DNA from: DASROJ01 sp035646975
Lineage (GTDB): Bacteria; Acidobacteriota; Polarisedimenticolia; JACPZX01; DASXTC01
Reading direction: 5' to 3'
Assembly (NCBI GenBank): GCA_035646975.1
Contig: DASROJ010000100.1
Coordinates: 1-12,026 of the forward strand
DNA: 12,026 bases
Below, piece by piece: positions 1 through 6,717 of the stretch. The translations under genes were made by a program, and so were the position numbers. The stretch's first letter is position 1. The number at the start of each line of letters is the position of its first letter. The notes under the pieces are model-generated. The model saw only the letters and a list, made by a program, of their open reading frames with translations. It searched no databases and was not told where the DNA came from.

Positions 1-53
1 ACCTCAAGGTGGGCGGGTCGTGGGAGGCCGTGACCTGAACGGCTCGAGGATTT

Positions 54-208
54 AGAAAATGCCCCCGATGCGTGTGAAGGCCCCGAGTTAAGTGCTTGAA
101 TGAGCATCGGATGGAGGATTCCGGTTCGGGATTTTGAAGAGCTGCTCGTATCCAATTTAAAATGAGCCATTTATGAGCTCACCTTCACACGCATCGGGGG
201 CATTTTCT
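54..208. repeat. 155-bp island with perfect 27-bp terminal inverted repeats (MITE-like)
   Basis: The left arm (54-80) and right arm (182-208) are perfect reverse complements over 27 bases. The outer ends read agaaaatgccccc and gggggcattttct. Pairing continues outward with one mismatch, giving 29 of 30 from position 51 to 211. The 101-bp interior is clearly more AT-rich than the flanking DNA and has no gene-sized reading frame. Long exact terminal repeats around a short non-coding, compositionally foreign core fit a non-autonomous transposable element (MITE) or the remnant of an insertion sequence. No target-site duplication is evident at either proposed boundary. An alternative is a long stem-loop RNA or terminator, since the right arm ends in TTTTCT. 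I do not recognise the family. Confidence 0.5.
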
Positions 209-274
209 CAAGGTTTTCCGGCCCGGTGCCGATAGAGACTCGAGTAACTGGAGGAGCGCCCCACCCCTCGGAAT

Positions 275-293
275 ACCCCCTCCGGCGGGGGGT
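275..293. other. GC-rich hairpin upstream of the regulator promoter
   Basis: ACCCCC (275-280) pairs with GGGGGT (288-293) around a seven-base loop. There is no T-run on either side, so it is not a convincing intrinsic terminator. It lies just upstream of the promoter at 309-337 and its role is unknown. The rest of 209-300 shows nothing else I can name. Confidence 0.25.
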
Positions 294-308
294 TACAGGC
301 CATCGTCA

Positions 309-337
309 TTGACTCACCTGTCTTCCGATGGTACAAA
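309..337 (+). promoter_or_regulatory. Sigma70-type promoter for the HD-GYP/MoxR operon
   Basis: TTGACT (309-314) is five of six to the -35 consensus. After exactly 17 bases comes TACAAA (332-337), four of six to the -10 consensus. Transcription would start near 344, giving a leader of about 130 nt before the ATG at 473. A six-base dyad, CCATCG (300-305) and CGATGG (326-331), brackets the -35 box and could be an operator. This is read from the sequence only. Confidence 0.5.
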
Positions 338-343
338 GCCCGC

Positions 344-472
344 CCGTTGCCTGTGCCGGCGCGGGGCATATATTGGCACCTGCCCGAAGAGGCCGTCCCG
401 GCGGCCCCTGCAGGGCGTTTCAACCGGCGTCAGACGCGCGACCGCACTCATATATAAAGGCTCCCGACGAGG
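344..472 (+). other. GC-rich structured leader of the response-regulator operon
   Basis: This stretch between the predicted transcription start and the first ATG has no convincing reading frame. Short complementary segments could fold: GTGCC (353-357) with GGCAC (375-379), GGCCG (391-395) with CGGCC (402-406), and the palindrome CCCTGCAGGG (406-415). It does not match any riboswitch I can recall, including the c-di-GMP classes. The ribosome-binding site is probably AAAGG (456-460), 12 nt before the ATG, with a second purine stretch GACGAGG directly against the start codon. Confidence 0.3.
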
Positions 473-1597
473 ATGAAACCCAACCTGCTGATCGTTGATG
501 ATGAGCAAGTCATCCGAGAAGTCCTCACCGAGAAACTGACCACCGCGGGCTATGCATGCTCGACGGCCGCAAACAGCGCCGAGGCGCTCAGGAAGATTGA
601 GACCGAGCAGACGTTCAGCCTGGTGCTGTCGGACATCGACATGCCCGGGCAGAACGGGATCTCGCTTCTGAAGGACATCAAGACCCGCAACCCCGAGATG
701 GACGTGGTGATGGTGACGGGTGTCGTCGACGTGGACATCGCGATACAGTCGATCCGCCTGGGCGCGAGCGACTACATCACCAAGCCGTTCAACCTCGAGG
801 AAGTGGTTCTGACCGTGGAGCGCACGCTCGAGAAGCGGCGCCTCATGCGCGAGAACCACGAGTACCAGCTGTCGCTCGAGCGAAAGGTCGAGGAGCGCAC
901 CGTCGAAGTGCGCCGCAAGAGCGAGGAGGTCGAGCAGCTCTACCGCGAGCTGAAGGTCGCTTTCGAGCAGATCCGCGCCACCTACGCCACGACCCTCGAG
1001 GCACTGATGGAGGCGCTCGACACCCGCGACACCGAGACACAGGGACATTCCCGCCGCGTGTCCGAATACACCGTGGCGATCGCGCGCGCGATGGGTGTGG
1101 CCGAGCCGGAGCTGACCCAGATGCGATGGGGAGCGCTGCTGCACGACGTGGGCAAGATCGGAGTACCCGACGCCATCCTGCGCAAGCCGGGCCCGCTGAC
1201 GCCCCAGGAATGGATCGAGATGCGCAAGCATCCGGAGCTGGGGCGCCGGATCCTTTCCGGCGTCAAGTTCCTGGAAGGAGCGGTCCCGATTGTCTATTGT
1301 CACCAGGAGAGATTCGACGGCAGCGGATATCCGCGCGGACTGAAGGGCGAGGGAATTCCCCTGGGAGCGCGCATCTTCGCCGTGGTCGACACGCTCGATG
1401 CGATGACGATGAACCGGCCCTACCGCAAGGCGATGCAGTACGAACAGGCGCGCGATGAGGTCATCAAGTTCTCAGGGGTGCAGTTCGATCCCCGGGTGGT
1501 CGAGGCTTTCATCAAGATACCCGAGCAGGAATGGGGCCAGATCAACCGCCGGATCAAGGCCGAGCTCTCCGCAAAGGGGATGGCCCACAAGTACTGA
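473..1597 (+). CDS. Response regulator with REC and HD-GYP domains (c-di-GMP phosphodiesterase type)
   Basis: This is a 374-aa two-component output protein. The receiver domain covers about residues 4-120, with acidic pocket D9/D10, phospho-acceptor D54 (in LSDIDMPG), switch T82 and conserved K104. A charged helical linker, probably a coiled coil, covers about 122-170. The HD-GYP domain covers about 171-350, with H192, the HD pair H224/D225 followed by GKIG, H253, H277, the GYP-type motif DGSGYP (282-287) and D306. HD-GYP domains hydrolyse cyclic di-GMP, so phosphorylation of D54 probably adjusts c-di-GMP levels in the cytoplasm. Two details stand out: E188 sits four residues before H192, and the usual second histidine of the HHE motif is Q278. 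No partner histidine kinase lies in the window. The start is fixed by the receiver-domain sequence MKPNLLIVDDE. The protein heads an operon with moxR-like genes, with a gap of only 36 nt. Confidence 0.95.
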   Translation: MKPNLLIVDDEQVIREVLTEKLTTAGYACSTAANSAEALRKIETEQTFSLVLSDIDMPGQNGISLLKDIKTRNPEMDVVMVTGVVDVDIAIQSIRLGASDYITKPFNLEEVVLTVERTLEKRRLMRENHEYQLSLERKVEERTVEVRRKSEEVEQLYRELKVAFEQIRATYATTLEALMEALDTRDTETQGHSRRVSEYTVAIARAMGVAEPELTQMRWGALLHDVGKIGVPDAILRKPGPLTPQEWIEMRKHPELGRRILSGVKFLEGAVPIVYCHQERFDGSGYPRGLKGEGIPLGARIFAVVDTLDAMTMNRPYRKAMQYEQARDEVIKFSGVQFDPRVVEAFIKIPEQEWGQINRRIKAELSAKGMAHKY

Positions 1598-1633
1598 GCA
1601 GGCATTCCGCTGTCACTTGCAGAGGCGCGGGCA

Positions 1634-2569
1634 ATGAAGCACCAGGACAAGATCCGCCTCCTGCGTGACAACATCGAGACGGTCATCCGAGGCAAGTCGG
1701 ATGTCGTGCGTCTGGCCACCGTGGCCCTGCTGGCGCGCGGCCACCTGCTGATCGAAGACATCCCCGGCGTCGGCAAGACCACCCTCGCCTCCAGCCTCGC
1801 GCGGTCGCTGGGCTGCTCGTTCCGTCGAATCCAGTTCACGAGCGATCTGCTGCCCTCCGACATCATCGGCGTGGCGGTGTACGACCAGGAGTCGCGCGCG
1901 TTCGAGTTCAAGCCCGGCCCCCTGTTCTCGAACATCGTGCTCGCCGACGAGATCAACCGCACGACGCCGCGCACGCAATCGGCGCTGCTCGAGGCGATGA
2001 GCGAGTTTCGCGTCTCGGTGGACAACGCGACATACGACCTTCCCAACCCGTTCTTCGTCATCGCCACCCAGAACCCGGTGGAGCATCACGGCACCTACCC
2101 GCTGCCGGATTCGCAGCTCGACCGCTTCCTCATGCGGATACGCATCGGCTACCCGGATGCGGCCGCCGAAAAGGAGATCATCCTCACGCAGCGGCTGACG
2201 CACCCGGCAACGGAGCTTCGCGCGGTGCTGAGCGCCGGCGACGTGCTCGAGCTGCAGCGAATGGTGCGCGAAGTCCGGGTGGACGAAGCGCTGCTGGACT
2301 ACCTGGTGGGGCTGGTCAAGGAGACGCGGCGGGCCGAGCCGGTTGAGCTGGGTGTGTCGCCGCGCGGGTCGGTGTCGCTTTATCGCGCCGCGCAGGCGCT
2401 CGCGCTGGTGGAAGGGCGCGACTTCGTGATTCCCGACGACATCAAGGAGCTGGCCGTGCCCGTGCTGGAGCATCGTCTCGTGCTGAAGGACGCGATGCGC
2501 AGCGGCGCACGGCAGGCGGGGCGGCTGATCCTCGAGGAAATCCTCCAGCGTGTCGAGGTCCCCGTTTGA
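1634..2569 (+). CDS. MoxR-family AAA+ ATPase
   Basis: This is a 311-aa cytoplasmic AAA+ chaperone-like ATPase of the MoxR family, at the usual family length. Visible motifs are Walker A GVGKTT (45-50), Walker B VLADEINR (102-109), sensor 1 ATQNP (144-148), the MoxR-typical stretch GTYPLPDSQLDRF (153-165) and sensor 2 SPRGS (242-246). The C-terminal helical lid follows. MoxR proteins are thought to help mature or assemble partner complexes, and they are typically encoded next to DUF58 and vWA proteins, as here with DUF58. AGAGG (1621-1625) lies 8 nt before the ATG and is a good ribosome-binding site. The gap to the upstream regulator is 36 nt with no obvious promoter, so it is probably co-transcribed. 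Its stop overlaps the DUF58 start (TTGA). The real client protein is unknown. Confidence 0.95.
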   Translation: MKHQDKIRLLRDNIETVIRGKSDVVRLATVALLARGHLLIEDIPGVGKTTLASSLARSLGCSFRRIQFTSDLLPSDIIGVAVYDQESRAFEFKPGPLFSNIVLADEINRTTPRTQSALLEAMSEFRVSVDNATYDLPNPFFVIATQNPVEHHGTYPLPDSQLDRFLMRIRIGYPDAAAEKEIILTQRLTHPATELRAVLSAGDVLELQRMVREVRVDEALLDYLVGLVKETRRAEPVELGVSPRGSVSLYRAAQALALVEGRDFVIPDDIKELAVPVLEHRLVLKDAMRSGARQAGRLILEEILQRVEVPV

Positions 2570-3597
2570 AGGCGCCCTCCGCGTCCCCGGATGCCGCCGG
2601 CGATTACCGGATGGGGTTGCGTCTCGGAGCCCTGGGCCTGGCCATCGGCATGGCCGCGATCAACACCGGAAACAACCTCCTCTACCTGATGCTCGCCCTC
2701 ATCCTGGCGCTGGCCTGCGTTTCCATCGGCGCGTCCTGGTGGTCGTTGCGCCGGCTCCTGGTGGCGCCGATGCTTCCCGACGAGGCCACGCGGGGCGAGC
2801 CGTTCACCTTCGGCGCCGAGGTCACGGGGCGGTTTCCGCTGCTTCCGCAGACCTGGGTGCGCGTTCGGCTCGCCGGCCTGCCCGAGCCCGTCGAGCTGAC
2901 GGTGGCCGTGCCTGCCGACTCGCGGCGGGGAGTGGCATCGGTCCGCGCCACCGTGACGCGCCGCGGTCTTTACGAGAATCTCACGGTGCAGGCGCTCACC
3001 GGCTATCCCCTCGACCTCTGGCTTCGGCAGATCACGCAGACATGGCGGGGCCGGATCGCGGTCATGCCCCGGTTCGACAGGATCAACAGGCTCCGCATCG
3101 CACCGTCGACCCACAGCGGACGCAACGCCGGCGTCAACGCCCCTTCGCGGCGCGTGGGCGGCGCGGGCACCGAGCTGCACAACCTGCGCGAGTACACTCC
3201 GAGCGACGATGCGCGCCATATCGACTGGCGGTCCTCGGCGCGCACCGGCCAGCTGATGGTCCGTGAGTTCGAGCGCGAGGAGGACAAGCGGCTCGACCTG
3301 GTTCTCGATCTGCAGGCCACCGACCCGGAAGCGTTCGAGCGGGCCGTGGAGCGGTGCGCGGCGATTCTGGATTTCGCGGGCCGCGAGCGGTTCGACGCGC
3401 GGCTGCTGGTTCCCGGGTTCGGCCGCGCGCTGTCGGGACACCAGGCGATGCGCAGCCTCGCCGCGGTGGCCGCGGTCACCCCTGGCCCTGGCGCCGCCGC
3501 CGCCCTCGCCGCCGCCCTGGGTCTGGTCCGGCGCAACGGCGATGTCGTGGTCATTTCCACCGACCCGGCGCGCGCCACCCCGCTCGAGATCGGCTGA
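2566..3597 (+). CDS. DUF58 domain membrane protein (MoxR partner)
   Basis: This 343-aa protein has two closely spaced hydrophobic segments near the N-terminus (about 18-36 and 39-57), then an extracytoplasmic or membrane-proximal beta-rich region. The DUF58 hallmark EYTPSDDARHIDWRSSAR (209-226) follows, and then a vWA-like part with an RLDLVLDLQ strand (242-250). DUF58 proteins are regular operon partners of MoxR ATPases; their molecular job is not settled. The start chosen is TTG at 2566, which overlaps the MoxR stop in TTGA and has GAGGT (2555-2559) six bases upstream. The next methionine (M16) would remove little, so it is a possible alternative. The stop shares one base with the next ATG, so expression is probably translationally coupled on both sides. 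Confidence 0.92.
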   Translation: MKAPSASPDAAGDYRMGLRLGALGLAIGMAAINTGNNLLYLMLALILALACVSIGASWWSLRRLLVAPMLPDEATRGEPFTFGAEVTGRFPLLPQTWVRVRLAGLPEPVELTVAVPADSRRGVASVRATVTRRGLYENLTVQALTGYPLDLWLRQITQTWRGRIAVMPRFDRINRLRIAPSTHSGRNAGVNAPSRRVGGAGTELHNLREYTPSDDARHIDWRSSARTGQLMVREFEREEDKRLDLVLDLQATDPEAFERAVERCAAILDFAGRERFDARLLVPGFGRALSGHQAMRSLAAVAAVTPGPGAAAALAAALGLVRRNGDVVVISTDPARATPLEIG

Positions 3598-5591
3598 TGC
3601 GCCCCGGCCCGAGACTGGCGCTTTTCACCATCACCAACGGCGTCACCGCCTGCATGATGATCGCGGCGCTTTCGCTTCTTGCGGTGGAGGCGATCGGTCC
3701 CGTTCACGCGCTCGTGCTGGCCGGGACCATCCTCTGGGGCAGGTGGCGCTCCAAGCCCACCATGCGCCCCATCGCCTGGGATCTCCTCGCGCTGGCCGCG
3801 CTGCTGTTCTTCCCGTTCGACCTGTTCCTGCTTTCACGCAGCCTGATCGGCGCCGCCCTCAGGCTGCTGAGCTTCGTCATCATCTATCGTTGCTCAAACC
3901 TCTCAGGACGCCGCGAGCTCAGACAGGCCGTGGCGTTGAGCTTCGTGCAGGTTCTCGCCGCCGCGGCCTCCACCACCGAGGCCTACTTCGGCCTGCTGCT
4001 GGCCGCGTATCTTTCCATGGCAATCTGGACGCTGATGGCGATGGCCTCCGCGAGGGACGATGCGCCCCCCACCGCCCGGCGCGCGCCTGCGGGTCGCCCG
4101 GTGCTGGTCATGACAGCCGCCACCATCGCGCTGGGCGGCGTGCTGTTCTTCGTGATGCCTCACTTCGGCACCGGGTACCTCCAGCAGGCCACGTCGATGC
4201 GCGCCGCCGCGGATGGTCTGAGCGGCTTTTCCAACCGCATCGAGCTGGGATCGATCAGCCGCATCAAGAAGAACCACGCGATCGTCATGCGAGTGCGGGT
4301 GACCGCCGCGCGCGGCGACGCCGCGGCCGCGGCCGAAACCATGAAATGGCGGGGGCTCGCGCTGGATTCCTTCGACGGGCGCAGCTGGAGCGTGGGCGAC
4401 TCGGATGCCCGCTGGCTCGGGATGGAATCCGATGGCTGGTTCGCCGTGGGCCCGCCGGCGCCTGATGCGCAGCCGACGCTGGAAGAGGAAATCAGCATGG
4501 AGCCGAGCCTGATGAGCCTGCTTTTCGTGTCACCGGGGGCGACACGCATCTACTCGGACGCTGTTTCCGCCATCGGCGTCGACTCGGGGGGATCGATTCA
4601 CCTGCAGACTCCCCTGATGCGCCGGTTTCGCTACCGCGTCATCTCCCCCGCGCCGGAGATTGCGCTGGCGGGGTTCGAGTTCATGCCGACCGAGAACCTG
4701 CCCCGCTACCTCACGCTGCCTCGAGTCGACCCGCGGGTCGAGGCGCTGGCAAAGCGCATCGCGCCGGAGACCGGCTCCGATTTCGACAAGGCGCGCCTGA
4801 TCGAGGATTACCTGCGCGCGAATTACACCTACACGCTCGATGTCGACGACAAGGGGGTCGCCGACCCGGTGGCGCACTTCCTGATCGAGAAGAATCCGGG
4901 CCACTGCGAATACTTCGCCACCTCGATGGCCGTGCTGCTGCGCTATCTCGGCATTCCTTCACGGGTGGTCAATGGATTCGCCTCGGGGCAATGGTCGGGG
5001 CTGACCGGCTCCTTCATCGTCCGGCAATCCGACGCGCATTCGTGGGTCGAGGCCTGGATCGCGGGGCGCGGATGGGTCACCTTCGATCCCACCCCGGCCG
5101 ATGCCACCGACGAGGCGGGCGCGGGGCTTCTGGCTCGCGTCTCGCGCGCCATGGACCGCGCGGAAATCATGTGGGACACATGGATCATCGGTCTGGACCT
5201 GCTGGATCAGCAGTCCCTCGTTTCCACGGCGGTGGATGCCGTTCGCGCAGCCGGCTCGGCGGTGCGGAAAGCCGCGGCGTGGACGGTCTCGATCGCCGGT
5301 TCCTCCGCCCTGCCCGGTCTGGTCGCACTGGTGTCGTTGATCGGGTTCATCGCGGCGAAGGCGAGGATCTGGCGATTCTTCGGCTGGAGGCGCGGGCGCC
5401 CCGGCGGGGGATCGGCCGCCACCGACCTGTTGCGGCGATTCGAGGCCCGATGGGCGGCCCGCGGTGTCCGGCGTGCGGCCGGCCAGACGCCGCTCGAGTT
5501 CGCCAGGGAGATCGAACGGCGCGCTCTGGACAAGCGGGGCGCGGCGCTCGAGTTCGTCGAGACCTACTACCGCGCCCGCTACGGGGGCTGA
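3597..5591 (+). CDS. TgpA-like membrane transglutaminase (DUF3488 + transglutaminase core + DUF4129-like tail)
   Basis: This 664-aa protein is close to the length I recall for Pseudomonas TgpA. The N-terminal quarter is hydrophobic, with several membrane segments between about 10 and 188 (DUF3488-type). A periplasmic region then leads to a transglutaminase-like core with the catalytic triad visible: C437 in GHCEY, H481 in DAHSWVEAW and D497 in FDPTP. A further membrane segment (about 571-588) precedes a cytoplasmic tail with the DUF4129-like ending TPLEFAREIE...ETYYRARYGG. Such proteins are encoded with MoxR and DUF58 and are presumed to act on periplasmic proteins or cell-wall substrates. 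The ATG at 3597 shares one base with the DUF58 stop (TGATG) and begins the membrane segment naturally. The frame stays open upstream to 3354, but that part lies inside DUF58 and looks non-protein-like. BatA-type vWA genes, often found in such operons, are absent. Confidence 0.93.
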   Translation: MRPGPRLALFTITNGVTACMMIAALSLLAVEAIGPVHALVLAGTILWGRWRSKPTMRPIAWDLLALAALLFFPFDLFLLSRSLIGAALRLLSFVIIYRCSNLSGRRELRQAVALSFVQVLAAAASTTEAYFGLLLAAYLSMAIWTLMAMASARDDAPPTARRAPAGRPVLVMTAATIALGGVLFFVMPHFGTGYLQQATSMRAAADGLSGFSNRIELGSISRIKKNHAIVMRVRVTAARGDAAAAAETMKWRGLALDSFDGRSWSVGDSDARWLGMESDGWFAVGPPAPDAQPTLEEEISMEPSLMSLLFVSPGATRIYSDAVSAIGVDSGGSIHLQTPLMRRFRYRVISPAPEIALAGFEFMPTENLPRYLTLPRVDPRVEALAKRIAPETGSDFDKARLIEDYLRANYTYTLDVDDKGVADPVAHFLIEKNPGHCEYFATSMAVLLRYLGIPSRVVNGFASGQWSGLTGSFIVRQSDAHSWVEAWIAGRGWVTFDPTPADATDEAGAGLLARVSRAMDRAEIMWDTWIIGLDLLDQQSLVSTAVDAVRAAGSAVRKAAAWTVSIAGSSALPGLVALVSLIGFIAAKARIWRFFGWRRGRPGGGSAATDLLRRFEARWAARGVRRAAGQTPLEFAREIERRALDKRGAALEFVETYYRARYGG

Positions 5592-5619
5592 CCGGCTCCT
5601 TGCCTCCGGCGCCACGGCG

Positions 5620-5646
5620 CTCGCAACGCGACCCGCGCGAGTTTTT
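5620..5646 (+). terminator. Probable intrinsic terminator of the MoxR operon
   Basis: CTCGC (5620-5624) pairs with GCGAG (5637-5641), with a possible short inner extension, and is followed at once by TTTTT (5642-5646). It sits 28 bases after the transglutaminase stop, between convergent genes. On the - strand there is no T-run after the hairpin, so it would serve the + strand only. The left arm lies within a 16-base word shared with the repeat at 10501-10722. Confidence 0.5.
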
Positions 5647-5656
5647 CAGCACCCTG

Positions 5657-6022
5657 CTACCCCGCTCGGGCAGCCAGGGCCAGCAGCACCGGCAGCGCCA
5701 CACCGGCGGCCAGGCAGAGCAGGACCGGCCACACCGGCCGGGCGATCCGGAACGCCATGACCACGCCGATGAGCGCGGTGGCCACGAACGCGATCGACAG
5801 GATGACCTGCCCACGGCGGAACCAGTCCCCCGACGCGCCCTCGAGGTCTTCGGCCTTGTGGAGATCGGTGAGCTGCTTGAGCGCCGCCGGGGCGGTGTAC
5901 GAGCCATCCTTGCGGGTTTCGTGCAGGCGGTATGCCTGCCAGGCGCCCGAGATGGCGAAGAACATCATGGCGGGCGCCACGAAACAGCTGAGGTACCGGT
6001 GAAGGCGGATGAGTCTTCTCAT
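5657..6022 (-). CDS. Small PepSY-type membrane protein
   Basis: This 121-aa protein has three hydrophobic segments, about 11-31, 73-92 and 96-118. The N-terminal pattern, LHRYLSCFVAPAMMFFAISG followed by an RLHE-type motif and a KDGSY motif (38-42), resembles the first transmembrane unit of PepSY-associated proteins. The peptidase-inhibitor PepSY domain itself is not clearly present. Its role is unknown; similar small proteins often accompany transport or metal-handling genes (inference). The start ATG at 6022 overlaps the ATPase stop in ATGA and has a strong ribosome-binding site, AAGGGAG (6034-6028 on the - strand), five bases upstream. It is the last gene of the - strand operon and converges on the transglutaminase gene with 65 bp between them. 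The same frame stays open upstream through the ATPase gene, but that part is a shadow. Confidence 0.8.
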   Translation of the reverse strand: MRRLIRLHRYLSCFVAPAMMFFAISGAWQAYRLHETRKDGSYTAPAALKQLTDLHKAEDLEGASGDWFRRGQVILSIAFVATALIGVVMAFRIARPVWPVLLCLAAGVALPVLLALAARAG

Positions 6023-6717
6023 GAGTTCTCCCTTCGATCTGTCAGCATCCCGTCGCTGAGCCGATAGACGACATCGGCGCGTCGCGCGACCAGCTCGTCG
6101 TGAGTCGCCAGCAGGATCGCAAGTGTCCCGTCGGCGGTCAACAGACGGAACAGGTCGAGGATGCGACCGGCCTGCGCCGAGTCGAGATTGCCGGTGGGTT
6201 CGTCGCCCAGCAGCAGCGAGGGCTTGTGGATGAGCGCCCGGGCGATCGCCACCCGCTGCTGCTCGCCCCCCGAAAGCTCGCGAGGGTAGAACGAACGGCG
6301 CGCGGTGATCTCGACACGGTCCATCAGCTCGAGCGCCCGGTCCTGCTCCCTGCTTCCGGAGAAGATGAGGGGCAGGCGGACGTTTTCCAGCGCGGTGAGA
6401 TCCTGCATCAGATGGAACTCCTGGAAGACCATGCCGACCTGGTGGCGCCGAAGCTTTGTCAGCTCGCTCTCCGGCAAGCCGTCGATGCGGCGACCCAGCA
6501 GGTGCACCTCGCCGGCGCTGGGCCGATCCACACCGCCGGCGATGTTGAGCAGCGTCGTCTTGCCGCTGCCCGAGGCGCCCACGATGGCGACGATGCGCCC
6601 GGGGTGCACCACGAGATCGACGCCGCGCAGCGCTTCGACGGTTTCGGGGCCACGCGCATAGGTGCGCCACAGACCGCGCATCTCGAGCACCGTCGCGGCC
6701 GCGGCGGGGCTCATCAT
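6019..6717 (-). CDS. ABC transporter ATPase, LolD/MacB type
   Basis: This is a 232-aa nucleotide-binding subunit with all motifs intact: Walker A GASGSGKTT (47-55), Q-loop Q99 in VFQEFHLM, signature LSGGEQQR (148-155), Walker B LLLGDEPTG (168-176) with the catalytic E following D, and H-loop H206 in ATHDE. Length and motif style match the LolD/MacB/FtsE class, which works with four-helix FtsX-like permeases rather than with channel-type permeases. The only such permease here is encoded two genes upstream (9212-10420), and the two very probably form one complex at the inner membrane. The start is ATG at 6717, overlapping the preceding stop (ATGA), with a second ATG directly after it. No strong ribosome-binding site is seen, so translation is probably coupled. 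ATP hydrolysis would drive conformational coupling or export of an envelope substrate; the substrate is unknown. Confidence 0.94.
   Translation of the reverse strand: MMSPAAAATVLEMRGLWRTYARGPETVEALRGVDLVVHPGRIVAIVGASGSGKTTLLNIAGGVDRPSAGEVHLLGRRIDGLPESELTKLRRHQVGMVFQEFHLMQDLTALENVRLPLIFSGSREQDRALELMDRVEITARRSFYPRELSGGEQQRVAIARALIHKPSLLLGDEPTGNLDSAQAGRILDLFRLLTADGTLAILLATHDELVARRADVVYRLSDGMLTDRRENS

Noticed and set aside
3..38. Possible C-terminal tail of an upstream + strand gene (LKVGGSWEAVT then TGA)
   Set aside because: It looks protein-like but is only eleven residues at the window edge; there is not enough to call a gene.
373..390. Sigma54 promoter suggested by TTGGCAC in the leader
   Set aside because: No GC element occurs at the required distance downstream of the GG.
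208..423. 71-codon - strand frame upstream of the regulator
   Set aside because: It spans the promoter and leader, has low-complexity composition and has no supporting start signal.
314..1303. Long open frame on the - strand across the response regulator
   Set aside because: It lies opposite a gene with intact REC and HD-GYP motifs. Its translation is Arg/His/Leu-rich without recognisable motifs, as expected for a GC-rich shadow.
3354..3596. 81-codon N-terminal extension of the transglutaminase frame
   Set aside because: It overlaps the DUF58 gene and is Arg/Gly-rich without a membrane pattern. The ATG at 3597, sharing a base with the DUF58 stop, begins the hydrophobic region properly.
3263..4465. 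400-codon alternative-frame + strand ORF across DUF58 and transglutaminase
   Set aside because: It overlaps two well-supported genes and shows no domain; its composition is that of an out-of-frame GC-rich read.
6023..6670. Upstream extension of the small PepSY-type protein to 337 residues
   Set aside because: The extra part is the ATPase gene read in another frame. The ATG at 6022, with AAGGGAG five bases before it, is the natural start.
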